NCBI GenBank assembly: GCA_028023455.1
Contig: JAQFVV010000315.1
Location: 726,501 to 790,500, forward strand
Origin: Epiperipatus broadwayi
Lineage: Eukaryota > Onychophora > Udeonychophora > Euonychophora > Peripatidae
Reading direction: 5' to 3'
DNA: 64,000 nucleotides
Part shown: in pieces, positions 1 through 11,906 of the stretch
Position numbering within the stretch: position 1 is the stretch's first letter
Layout of the letters: every line of letters starts with the position of its first letter
Position numbers and translations under genes: made by a program
Notes under the pieces: model-generated
Told to the model about the DNA's origin: nothing
The model's input: only the letters and a program-made list of their open reading frames with translations
Database searches by the model: none

Positions 1-3000
1 TTACATTATTTTCATAGAGTTCTGTTGGGCTTTTAAATAAAGTCACATATAGATATAATTTTGTACTCTCTGAACTGTTTGGATTTTATCTAAAAATCTC
101 TCAAATATTTCTGGTGATTAATGAGAATTTTGACAAATCTATTTCTACATAATTTATTACTTTTATATATTCTACATTTAGTTGCTGCGTAGGTTTTGCA
201 AAACAAGTCTCAATCACCCATTTATTAATTGATTAATCTATTTTTTTAGACTTATATATATATAATTTTTTTAGTTCTTTTGTTTGATTTTTTTCTATTT
301 CACATACTTTTTTTAATTTTCATGTTTCTCATATGTTCTGTTTTATCATCAATTTTAATAGTTCATACACTAAATTATTTCATTACTTTTGGATTCAATT
401 ATATTGCTCTATGTAATTTCATTGTCAGTATGTGTTTCACAGAAATGGTCATTTAATTTATCTTCATCGTATTTTTTAAAATTCTTTCCTATTTTGGCTC
501 ATAACTTCATTTTTCTCTTTATCCAATTAATTACATGTGAGAAAATATTAATGCCTGCTTTTTTATATCTCATATGCCACTACTATCTAAATTATTATCT
601 AAGAGTAGTAAATTGATGATATATGGTTTCATAGTTACAACAACTATATATGTATATGTCTTGTATAATCATTCATCATCATCATTACTATTTATATCAA
701 CTAGAACATTTTGTTTATCACATTTGCATTTAGGGTCAGAGTTTGAGTGCTAAGAATTTGACTTATAAGGCTGAAAGTATATTCAGCTTATATTGAAAAT
801 TTGGAATAAAATAATATCTTCTTTATGAGTTGGCAAATCAGTTATAATAAAATTACAATAGCTGCCTTATTTGTATCTTGTGTTACAATTTCATCATCAC
901 CTCATGTTACTTTACTATTTTCTTTTAGAATAATGACAAAAACATTAAAAACTCTCTTTAATACTGCACTCTGGAAATTATCAGCAAGATACTTTTTTTT
1001 TTATTTGGATGAATATTATCTTTGTTGGACCTCCAAAGTATTATCATTTTTAAAGCTTTTTTTGATTCAATTCTTGAAATTTATCTTCACTATTTATTTC
1101 TGGTTTCTTTCATCTGTATAGTTCAATACACTCTTGGTGTAAATTTGTTAGCACCTTTTAATGAAAATCTCTTCTGAATTTATGTTTCATATTTCATTTA
1201 TCTGAACTGGTATGCTCATACTATAACATCATTATAAAATTTTGTTTTTATCCAATCCTCTACTTTAGGCTCTTCAATTGATTTAACTATTCATTTTTTA
1301 TTTGCTCAGTAAGTGATGTTTCCATTATTTTTCCTTGTTTTTTTATTTTCCACATTTCATCACATATTTTTATGTACACTTGGACAAATCTTCTTTTCAT
1401 TATTTTGTTTAATGTGCATCTATCTATCATTTGTTCAATTTATTTAGGCATATTATCTCTCATCTAGTTTTTTGCTTGTAACTATCATCTCCCATTGGTT
1501 TTTTTATTATACCTAATATTTCTTATCTGTTCTGTTATTCTTGTCCTATCTTTATCATATCATACTATATATACTTTTTGTTTGATTTTTGAAGTATGAT
1601 TTTGTTTCACCTTGTATTACAAGTGGTTTTAATTAGAATGAATTTGAACCTAGACTTTCAATATTACTTTAATCATCCACATCTTATAGAACTGATTCAT
1701 ATGACCACATTCATGTGAAAAAGATAAATGATCACTGATATATGTATTTTGTGCTGAAATTCTGGGTTCACACTCCTTTACTTACATCTAGTTTAGAAAG
1801 TATATATACTATATTTACATTTTTTTCTGTAAGTATTTTATCTATTGTTTTTTACTTTATATTAATCCTCTGGTAATTCCACTTCTTATTCTAAAGTTTT
1901 TGTTTCATTATCTTCATATTGCATAATATATGACTTACTTTTCATTTAAGCCATGATAACTGGCTGATTTTTTTTTTCATATTATATGTTAAAATTACTT
2001 TTAAATGTTTTTTACAAACTTTACCATTAACACAACATTTTTATAAATAAGTTTTTTTTTGTAAGCTAATAAACAACATGTGAAATACAATCTCCCTCTT
2101 TATCTCTCTCTCATTTATACAGCACAACTTTCATAATATCTCCATATTTTTCTTTTACTTTTACCTGATATAAATTTCCAACTCAATTTTAGCTTATAGA
2201 ATTTGTCTGTTTTATACACCTATTCAAAATACAATGTTAACTATTTCAATAATTGTTTTTACCTTATTTTTATTTATCTGGAGTTTGTTCTACTGTAAAC
2301 CCTCTCAGGGTTATTTACTCTTTGTTGAGCCTAACATGTGCATGTCATTTAAATAAAATGCATAATGACCATTATGTAGTAGACCCCTCCAGTTGCATCT
2401 CATTTTAAATAATTATAGATTATGTAACAGCCACACCTATAGACACCTAAATTCCAGAGAGGTCATATTATATGTTTAATAGTTACCTATAGTTTATAAT
2501 TGGACACTGTTTGCAACTTCCAAAACCATAATGATAATGTAGAACCAGTGTCAGAGAGGGCACATTATATGTTAATATATACCTACAAATTATTAAGTGA
2601 ACATCGTCTAACTCTTCTAAATGCTGAAAAATGATTTAGAACCAGTTACAACTACAATCTTTTTGGTAATACCCATTAATTTTTGGTTTTCTTCATAGCC
2701 AATATATTTTCCTTCAATACTATAAAATAAACTTGCAATAAAAAATAAATTAAAGTGTTGACTTTGAAGGCTATTTCATATTTTTTTCTCCCTTCATTAT
2801 ATAGCTACAATATATCATAATTAACTACTGATATCAGTCAAGAGATTATGATTCTTACTAATCTGTTGTAAACAAACCACAAATAAAAAAACACATCTAA
2901 GGTGACATTTATAAACCTAATAAATTTATTTGCATGCAAACATATTTACAATGAAATGATATAATTGGTGAAACATTAAACTTTACTTCAATTTAATATG

Positions 3001-5504
3001 ACAAATATTTTTATGAGAGTTAATTTTCTTTTTATAATGATCATACATTAGTAGTCATCGCAGGTATCTTAAACAAGGATAATTTTCATTTCAACACTTT
3101 TGAAATGATCAGTTTTTTTAATTAATTAGTTTTTAGAGTTAAATATTCAGTACATTTACTCTAATTCTCATCATATAGTTCACTCTATTATAGCTCTATT
3201 AAAATTGTGAGCATGCTACACATACTATTGTGAATTTAACTTATGTGTTTGTCTGTTCATGATTTTGAAAGACACTGTTTTGAAAATAAAATTTTATTCT
3301 CAGCATTTTACTAGGTATAAAATTATTGGCATCAATTCATGATCATCGCTTTAAAGTTTCCTAACCATACCAGATTCTCATCTTATGTTTTATCATCTAT
3401 TGCACAACACAATCAAAAGATATCAGAGGTAAACTACAATATAGATAAAGTAACAAATACAGATCACTAAGAATTAAATAGATGTGATCATGTTTTCTGT
3501 TACTTTATTTTTAATTATAGATCCTTAACTTTTATTCAAGCAATGCAAAATAAATTTTAGAATACCTTCATAAAAAAAAAAAAAATAAGTGCATATTGCA
3601 AAATATAAAACATTTTCACCAACTCATTATTTATTATTTATACATTTGCATGATGCTTATAATATGGGACTATTTAAATGTCCATAAAAAATAAATAAAA
3701 TATAAGTTTAGATACCTCTTCTTGCATTCCATAAAAATGGAAATGACTAATAGTAAGTATTCTTACCAATAAATAAGTACAGTAATAGTTAATTACGGTA
3801 TAATCAGTATTATTTATTAATGTAAATGCATGTATAATTGTTAGTATTCAAATTCAACTAATATTAAATTAATGATACTGTGATAAATTTAACTGATTAT
3901 TGTTACAAAAAATTTGATTATTTAATATATTTTATTTTGTTAACTTTATTTCATTTATATAACACACGATCATAAATAGTTTTGGACTTTTTTTTAATAT
4001 ATCAATATCTAGTTGTAATTTAATTCATTTCTAAAAACAGCCATTTAATAAAATGAATTCTTCATTAGCTGTGTAATAACTACCTTTATTTATTGTTAAA
4101 TAATTTTATTGCCTAAAAAATATAAATCCTTTATTTGTAATCTAATCAATACACTCAGTTTTATGTAAACCCTTTCAATGTCTTTATATATAAAACGAGC
4201 TTTATAATAAAGTAATAACTTTTATCCGATGCTTCATAAAGCAACATGTAGGATAATTAATGTAAAAATAAATGTGTGCAATCTTTTAAAAATGTTTTTT
4301 TCTTCCATTGTTTGATTACTGACAACGTTTAAACCATTACATAATAGTATGAGTAGCGCAAATACATTTTGATCTTCCTACCCAGCGTATTGCGTCTTCT
4401 TAAGAATTTTAAAATACATTTTAACAATGATAAAAAAAAAAAAAATATGACAAAAAAAAAAAGGTTTAAATAATGAAACTTACATTTACATAAAAAGAAC
4501 ATCACTTTTTCTAATATAAACTACATAAAAAGGTCAAAAGTAAATTATATCTGAGATATATTGTTAAACCATTACATGATTAATTTCTTTCTTTTTAATG
4601 TATTATTATTAATTTTTTTGCATAAAACGATTTTAATACAAATATTTAACATTTTATCTATGTAGCGTAGATTCAAAGATAAAATCATCTTTAAATTGTG
4701 CTGTGCTTAGTGTTCAAAGTATTGATAAAATTTTGATATTTCTTTCACAAGCTATCATATTAAATAAATATTGCAATTCGTCTTATGTTCTTTAAGTATT
4801 GCAGTCTTGTAAATTTTTCTATTTTAACTAATTCTTGCAGTTAGTTTGGGAATGATTACTCAGGATATACTTTGAATGAGTAGGCACTTTAAGTAAGAGA
4901 TTTTTTTTTTTTTTTAATTTACTTATTCATGATTTTTTTTTCAGTATAGTAATTATTTTAGTTAGTACTGCTGTTTTTCTGGTGGTTCAAATGAGTTTTT
5001 AGTGTAAACTATTTTTATTGCAAAGAGAAATCCAGGATAAATGACATAAACAGACAAAATCCTAGAGCTGAAAGAAGAGCGAATGAATAATACAAATTAG
5101 TTTTGGCCTTTAAATATCTTCATGATAATTTTCCTATTTTAAAATTTTGTATGGAGTTGGGAAATAAGTCTGAGTTTTTTTATCAAATCCACATACCAAC
5201 TGGTTCTAAATGTAAGTAATTAATTAGATTGTTTTTTAAAAAAACTTATTTGCCAAAATAGACTAATTTAAATCTTTTATCTTAAATCTTTTGAAAATTT
5301 AACTTGTGTGAACATTAAAATAAGCATATATGAACAATTTAATTTATCCATGTATTTAGGTTTTGTTCATAAATAGTAAATTGAGCTTTAGATTACTATC
5401 ATTAAATTTAATTAAACTATAATTATCAGTCAAACATCTATGCCATTGATCACTCACTTTTTGATAATTTTATATTGCCCTACATTTTGTTAGCTTGATT
5501 TTGG

Positions 5505-5507
<3 letters not shown>
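1..5507. other. AT-rich intergenic or intronic DNA
   Basis: No gene can be supported here. The first 2 kb is T-rich on the plus strand. Read on the minus strand, it gives stretches that look weakly protein-like but are broken by stops, for example about 1-225 and about 420-520; this could be very old decayed coding DNA or chance. The short plus-strand open frames at 389-616 and 825-1121 have the F/L/I/S-rich make-up expected of random AT-rich DNA. A two-copy tandem repeat lies at 2455-2645. The rest has homopolymer A and T runs and nothing else I can name. Confidence 0.6.
2455..2645. repeat. Imperfect tandem duplication, about 96-bp unit, two copies
   Basis: The units at 2455-2548 and 2551-2645 share the starts CAGAGAGGTCATATTATATG and CAGAGAGGGCACATTATATG, and both end in TTTAGAACCAG or TGTAGAACCAG. 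They have diverged by roughly a quarter, so the duplication is old. No coding content is visible. Confidence 0.7.

Positions 5508-5544
<37 letters not shown>
5508..5544. repeat. (TA)n microsatellite
   Basis: Uninterrupted TA dinucleotides. The block just to the right (5545 to about 5700, starting at ATAACCTACACTCCC) is more complex and GC-richer than its surroundings, and may be an insertion bounded by the array. I could not classify it. Confidence 0.95.
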
Positions 5545-5548
<4 letters not shown>

Positions 5549-8018
5549 CCTACACTCCCAACACCGCTCATATACATTACATGAACGAAATGCCCAGGCG
5601 CCAGTTCTATTAATGGATAGAACAAAATATATAACACAAAATTATTACTGAGACTCTATATTTAAGTTTATGTTCAGCTCAGCTCAGTGGGAGGCTATAG
5701 GCAGTTCATAAGATATATGATAATAAATGAATAAAAGAAGAAATATTATAAAACATTTAATATAATGTAAATTCCTTTGTTAATTAATTGTATGATAAAG
5801 AATCATAATGTTTATTTGGTACAGTCTATTAAAATATACTTTAAACTTAATTTCTTCCTTCATCTAAGTATAACATATATCAGCTTGCTATAATTATATT
5901 CTTAAACAATTCTATGACTTGGCATATCATAATCTAAACATCTACTTTCATGCCAGTCAAGAAATAAACAATAAGACCTCAGGGAATTTTAACAAACACA
6001 GTTGAATTAAATAAACTACATTGGCCCATAAATTGTAATTCTAAAGTATGATAAAAATGTAATGAAACAAATTGACTAAAATATTTTACTGTGTTTCAAT
6101 AATAAGATAATGACAGAGGTAGGGTATTTTAATCTCATATCATCATATAACAAAATATACTAACTTGGCAACCTTTCTAATACATTTATCAAGTGGCAAA
6201 TGTTCTTTTATAATGTTTGGATTAAGAAAAAAAAAACAATATTGTCAGACACCAGCAGATGTAGTATTATAACTCTAAAATAATATATCTATTTTGTAAT
6301 AGATTTATGAAATGTGGAGATGTGGAAATGGAAATACGAATGTACACAAGACTAACTCAAGACATAGTTTTTGAGATTTTAAATAACTAAAACAAATCAT
6401 TTATTACAATAAAATAAACTTGGTTTAACATGATATTAACAAATGGAATATTTGTCTTACAGATTTTTAAATTATCAAATAAACTTTGAGCAACAGTTTG
6501 GGATTGTCCCTACTATCAAAGCAAATTAATAACAAAACTTAAATATTCTGACTTCGAACACATGCTTTGCCTACATGTTTCATCTACATGACAATAAATA
6601 AATAATATGTTATATTATTAGCACAAAAAATACTTTTGAGAGGATATTACTTTTGATTAACAAAATAAATCAAATTAATTATATTTGGCTCTCAACAAAG
6701 CAACTTTCTCTAATTGACTAAATAATCACTTTCAATTATGTATACCTTTCATGCATAGCAACCAAATCATGTTTATTCTGATGATTTGATGATTTATAAC
6801 CTTTATTTAAATAAATACACTGTATTTTAAATTATTTATTTCCCGTTTTAATCTCAATACTTTATACTTCTATTTAAATGAATGTAATGTTTTCAAAAGC
6901 ATTTATTTCTCATTTTAATTTCAATAATTCTATACTTTATATATGCAATATTATTTATATTACGTGATTGTGCACGTTCAAGCAGCAATAATATAAAACA
7001 ATCTTTTCTATAAACTCTCCATTCATTAAGAAAATATCATACAATTATTTTATTTCAGACAATGTCGTAATTCGTCAATGAAATAAGACACTAATACTAT
7101 GTCAAGAATTAATCTAACAATTTATCTAACCACCTATTAATTAAAACATAGCTATATTTTCATGATTATATATACTACACATTATAAGGGAAATCTACAT
7201 GAGGAGCAGATAACTATTAATGATCATTTTTACAATTCCTCATCACCAAGAATCTAAGAAAAACAGCACATAACTTCTTAAACATCATTTAATCATACTT
7301 TAACAATAACTCATTTTTCTCTAAATACACTATTGGTGGGGACTTATTCCTCATCACCAGGCTCTAAGAAAACATCACTTTAAAATATCATTTAATCATA
7401 CACATATAATATCAACTAGGCTCTATGCATGGAAAATTATTAACATAGACTAAATAAGCAAAATCTTTTATCCCTACAGACATTATAATGCAATCAGATT
7501 TCTTGCTATTCTCATAGCTTTTCAAAATATCGAACATTATAAATACACGCTGGCAGATAAATACATACAGATAACATACCAATCCATTCAATTCAGTAGA
7601 ATATGACAGCATCCGAAATTTATACATAAAATATTCACAAACTGAACATTACCAAACAAATGTCATAATTGTGCAAAACAAACACACACCAGCGAACAAA
7701 ATATATAAAATTAACTCTAAATTATATACTATGCAAGCAACACAATAATTAAATAATGCATTAAGGTATAACTTTTAATTCAAAATAAACTTTAGGTTAC
7801 TTTTAAAATTTAATAACTATAACTATTACGAACGAACTTTCTTTCATATCTTGCAAACTATTTCTATTATACGTTCGTTGATTCAAAAAAAAAAATTCTC
7901 ACTTTGAGATAATAAAGTATGCAAAATAAATACAAACCTCTCTAATAATATATATAAAAAATATTTCTTTCTTTTACCTTTGTAAAAGAACAATAAAACC
8001 TATTTGAACACAATCAAT
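5545..8018. other. AT-rich DNA without recognisable genes
   Basis: After a slightly GC-richer block to about 5700, this is plain A+T-rich sequence with no open frame of coding character and no clear repeat. The 71-codon minus-strand frame at 7412-7627 has no supporting features. If the candidate exon at 8019-8125 is real, this stretch would hold its 3' untranslated region; the nearest AATAAA on the minus strand is near 7046-7051. Confidence 0.5.
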
Positions 8019-8125
8019 TTTTACCAGCGTATTCCTCATTTGGATACACTTCAGAGATGGTCTTGAAGGTCAAAATAACCCAAATTATAAATAAACATAA
8101 TAATAAATAAGCCTATCTACCTATC
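8019..8125 (-). CDS. Candidate 3'-terminal exon: membrane segment and short tail (unassigned)
   Basis: Read on the minus strand, an open frame encodes a very hydrophobic run (AYLLLCLFIIWVILTF) followed by a polar tail, KTISEVYPNEEYAGKN, and a TGA stop. The layout resembles the end of a single-pass membrane protein: transmembrane helix and short cytoplasmic tail. The tail is GC-richer than its surroundings and has E, P, G and D residues unlike random AT-rich translation. Just upstream in frame is TAG, which could be the splice acceptor (GATAG then GCT), but the pyrimidine tract before it is poor. I do not recognise the family. Open runs of this length arise often by chance here, so this is a candidate only. 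Confidence 0.3.
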
Positions 8126-10088
8126 ATATACATTAATTATGACAAGCAATAAAAAAAATAAAGAAACAAAGGTTATTAGTTTTGTAACTTAAAATAAAAG
8201 TTCACTTGCAAAGCTCTGTTCCAGGTTTATGAAACAATATGGGACACATTCCAAACTGAATTTAAATTAAAATAAACTGCTGTAGGATAACCAAAAAATA
8301 TAATCATGCTTAAATAGGAATCAGCATCACCAATGTTCATAACAAAGTTATTTGAGTTACTATATCATACATAAGCAATCAATTTATCTTCTATATTATA
8401 CTGAAAATATATGACATTCTCCGTTGTAGTTCCAAATTAAATATGCAATTATCCTTAGTATTTTTCTGGAATAACATTTGACACTTTATAGTCTATTATA
8501 TGTATGGTTTATTCTTTAATATTGTCAATTAAGATACCATGTTTCCTTAGTAATTCTTCAATTAATAATACTTTGTTTTATTTTCCATCTTTATCAAAGA
8601 CAACAAAAATTACCCGCATTTCTATCCTTCCATTCGATTTAGGCAAATATTTAATTTGAAGTAGCTAATATTTTATTTCCTTCATTTAAAATATGTATTA
8701 TTTCCAGAAATACCACACATAACAAATACTGTCATCTCTTTATGATGAATTTAAACATGGCATAATTTATCAAAATATGCATATCCTTAATTTTATGTTT
8801 AATCCTCACAAAAACATAACATGGAAAATAGTGAAGAATTAAAATATATTTGTAAAACAGTTCTGCATGCGTTTTCCAGATATATTAATAAACACACATT
8901 GGTTAATGATACAACAATACTATTCATGCAATTTATTCTTATTTAAAATGACAATTAAGTGAAGTAATGTAGACTGGATGTTATTACCATACATTTTTAA
9001 AAGAGCAATAGTTATAAAGAGGTTAATTCAAAATGTTTAAATTAAGAAAAATAAAGCAAACTGACACACCTTTTTTAAAATTTTAGAATTGCATTCTAAA
9101 ATTAACTTTTCCCATAATAAATTTCTTAAGATCCTTTTGAAGTTTTACTCCAAAGTCTTTTTAAAATCAATTTGACTTCAGCAACTGGTTTTACTTTTAC
9201 AATAATGAGCCACTGTTTTTGGCTACAATTACACTTTCATAATAAGCAAATTTTCTACTGCAGATCTTTGTTAAAAAGCTCTCTTTTAACCAAGTTTATT
9301 TCCTTCCACCAGGTTACTCCCATGCTTTTCCTCTAGCTAAGCTAATTACATATTCAAAAAAATATTTTCAAAAAAAAAATCACTTTGATTTTTAGAATTA
9401 AAATCAACATAAAAAAAATAATAAGAAGAAAATAAATAGCTTTTACAAACTTGAAATAAAAATGAATATTAATTGACTATTAGACAAACATGATTAATAA
9501 TTTATTTAATATTTTAAAATAATCCATTGATTCAACTATCTATTAATCATTGGAAAGAAATATATATTTGTTAAATTATTTAAGATAACTACTGTAATTT
9601 AAATGTTTTTATTGTGAATGTACTATTGTTTGCTGTTATTAAAGATGAAAATGAAATGAAACACAATACAGACATATATGCATGCACATGTACTGCAACC
9701 TAAATATTAAACTATCTTAACTAAATATAATTAAAATGGCTATTAATTGTTGACAAAAGGATAAGTAATAATGAATAAAGAATTATGCAACTTTCAACCA
9801 ATACTACAATAATATAAAATAACTTTGCATCTGTCTGACAAAATGTATCAATTCCATTAATAAACAACCCCTCTTCCTTATATTAAATACCTTATTAACC
9901 ACACTAATAATAATGAATACCTATCAAGTGGTCAATAAACTGCATAAGTAACTCATATCTAAGCTTTAAACAATCTCCAGCAAAAAAAATTAAAATTTTA
10001 AGGCTATTTCATTTTTTTTTATGTAATATAACTTATTCAGTGTAGATACAAAGCATCTTAAACCCTTGTGCCCATTCAGATGGTCACA
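8126..10088. other. AT-rich DNA with faint decayed coding on the minus strand
   Basis: Two stretches look like old coding sequence on the minus strand. At about 8500-8780 one frame reads LLQIKYLPKSNGRIEMR, then VIFVVFDKDGK, a stop, and NKVLLIEELLRKHGILID. At about 9090-9350 one frame reads SLARGKAWE, stop, PGGRK, stop, TWLKESFLTKICSRKFAYY and so on, with further stops. Both have several in-frame stops and cannot be functional as read. They may be remnants of mobile-element proteins or chance. Nothing else is visible apart from A and T runs. Confidence 0.3.
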
Positions 10089-10262
10089 ATATATATATAT
10101 ATATATATATAATGCCCCATATCTATAATCTTATAGCCACACTCCCACCTTATTTAAAGAAAAGCTTCAATTTTACAGATTTAAACGTGATATATGAATA
10201 AAACAATATAGCTATGACGTATTTAAAGCATTTTATATAGATGCCAGATAATGTTATGCATT

Positions 10263-10302
<40 letters not shown>

Positions 10303-10305
10303 TGA
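10089..10305. repeat. Two (TA)n arrays with a 150-bp block between
   Basis: (TA)n occupies 10,089-10,112 and 10,266-10,305. The sequence between them (AATGCCCCATATC onwards) is unclassified. The same layout of ordinary DNA bracketed by (TA)n recurs across the window. Confidence 0.85.
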
Positions 10306-10510
10306 TAGACCAGAGTTTGATTCTACAGCTAATTATGTTACTTTTTGCAATTTAGTTAATTCTGAACTTGCAAGAAAGTATTGTTCTTATATAATATGAT
10401 ACTTTAAAACAAATGTAAAATAGAATGTTCTGAATGTATACTAAAAAAGAATGCAAAACCAAATAACTTAAATATTTTATATCTAATACTCTAAATAATG
10501 GCATTTTCAT

Positions 10511-10513
<3 letters not shown>

Positions 10514-10556
<43 letters not shown>
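10514..10556. repeat. (TA)n microsatellite left of the gag remnant
   Basis: Uninterrupted TA dinucleotides. The coding-like, GC-richer sequence of the gag remnant starts directly at its right edge, which suggests that the array marks an insertion boundary or the target site. Confidence 0.95.
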
Positions 10557-10559
<3 letters not shown>

Positions 10560-10565
10560 AGGACA

Positions 10566-11345
10566 GATATAGCTGAAGCCTCCAACCTAGTCATGATAAA
10601 AAACAAGGAAGAGCATCTGGGATCCAGCCAGTTCATTAGCAGAGATGCAATTATAATGGATGGAGAAAATATTCAGCCTGGGTCTACCACTATACAGCAA
10701 GTTTACTTGTCAAAATTCATCCAGGTAAAGACATTCAAGGGAGAGATAGGAGAAAACTCCAGAGCCCATATTCAAAGTTTAAAGGAATTATTCTGATTCC
10801 AGCAGATTACCCCACAGGATCAGGTGACATTGGCCACTAATTACCTACATGAGTATGCACAATTATGGTGGGACTGCTACAAAGAAAAACCCATGCTATT
10901 TGAACAGTATGAGATGTCATTAAGACCTTTTGGAGTGAGGAGCGGCAAGACGATCTCTATCATGCCATAATAAGGGAGCAGTATGGGTCAGTAGCAAAGG
11001 AAAGAAATACCCAGTTCTTTATGTGCCAGGTTGCTCACCTAAGATCCCTAAATGCTTTGTCTTTCACAGAGACTAAGATTATCAGAACCGTCGAGCAAAA
11101 TATGCCAAGGCATGTACAACAGATGATGCTGGGGTGTAGAATCAATGCGGTAGAGGAAATGCCTGAATACTTGACTGCTGCAGATTACACTCCCATCCCC
11201 AAGGATCCTTCCCACAGGATGCAGAGAATAGAACCTCGGTGTCAGGCCATGAACATAAGGGATAATAATAGGTTTGAGAGAGATTTGGGGATATTATCTG
11301 GAGGTAGTGCTCAGGGTAGGACCATCCCTAAAGGTACGCCCTATG
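10566..11345 (+). pseudogene. Retrotransposon gag-like pseudogene (LTR-retrotransposon type)
   Basis: A block of about 780 bp, much GC-richer than its flanks, reads as protein on the plus strand but is broken. The first open part (from about 10,566; ATG at 10,593) ends at a TGA at 10,794-10,796, and the same frame continues through YLHEYAQLWWDCY. The frame then changes near 10,910-10,930 and runs to about 11,389 (ERQDDLYHAIIREQYG, then the segment from ATG 11,021). The order of a W-rich helix (AQLWW), a segment like the gag capsid core, and a basic, proline-rich tail resembles the Retrotrans_gag fold of Ty3/Gypsy-type elements. No zinc knuckle, protease or reverse transcriptase follows. The remnant runs into TA repeats on both sides. 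Assignment rests on motif resemblance only; a domesticated or unrelated protein is possible. Confidence 0.5.
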
Positions 11346-11425
11346 TAAGGTTAAGAAACAGAATTATATATATATATATAATTATGTAAGGTTAAGAAAC
11401 AGAATTATATATATATATATAATTG
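11342..11425. repeat. 42-bp tandem duplication containing (TA)n
   Basis: ATGTAAGGTTAAGAAACAG, AATTATATATAT and the rest of the unit occur twice in a row with essentially no differences, at about 11,342-11,383 and 11,384-11,425. This is a recent slippage-type duplication at the right end of the gag remnant, and it adds a false extension to that open frame. Confidence 0.85.
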
Positions 11426-11769
11426 TATAATCATTAGTTTAGTTTAGTCGTAGTTATTGTAATATTCTAGAATGGGTTGTGTCTAAATGCATGGGGATGT
11501 AATAATATGAGAGAGTTCATTTTAAAAGTAGTAAGTGACATAATATATAGAGTAAAAGTTTGTGCTTCTTTTATAAAATTTTGCTAATATCCAAAGTAAA
11601 TTTTTTTTTTAAATTTTATTAAAATTTTGTCAATACCTGAAGTAAAGACATAAACCCATAAAATTTAAAAAATTCCCATGAGTTTGAGGATATGAAACAG
11701 TCAGCTTTGTCTATCCTACAGTTTCATCTACTATATACTATAGTAGTATTTCTATATAAGTATCTAGCA
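11426..11769. other. AT-rich spacer between gag remnant and giant inverted repeat
   Basis: No gene or named repeat is visible. A small self-complementary run around CTACTATATACTATAGTAG lies near 11,729-11,748, shortly before the left end of the giant inverted repeat. Confidence 0.5.
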
Positions 11770-11883
11770 TCAAATTCTCGTATATCATGTTAATATTATA
11801 TCCAAATCAGGCTGGATTTAAATATAAAGGTATTAGTTATGTATGTGTGTGTGTATATTTTAAGCCTACAAGATAAAAGGTGT

Positions 11884-11895
11884 ATCTGTATATGT
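11884..11895. repeat. Target-site duplication, left copy (12 bp)
   Basis: ATCTGTATATGT directly abuts the 3' end (TGA repeat tail) of the RTE-type LINE. The same 12 bases follow the other end at 15,155-15,166, and occur once, uninterrupted, in the other arm of the inverted repeat. Confidence 0.92.
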
Positions 11896-11906
11896 CATCA
11901 TCATCA

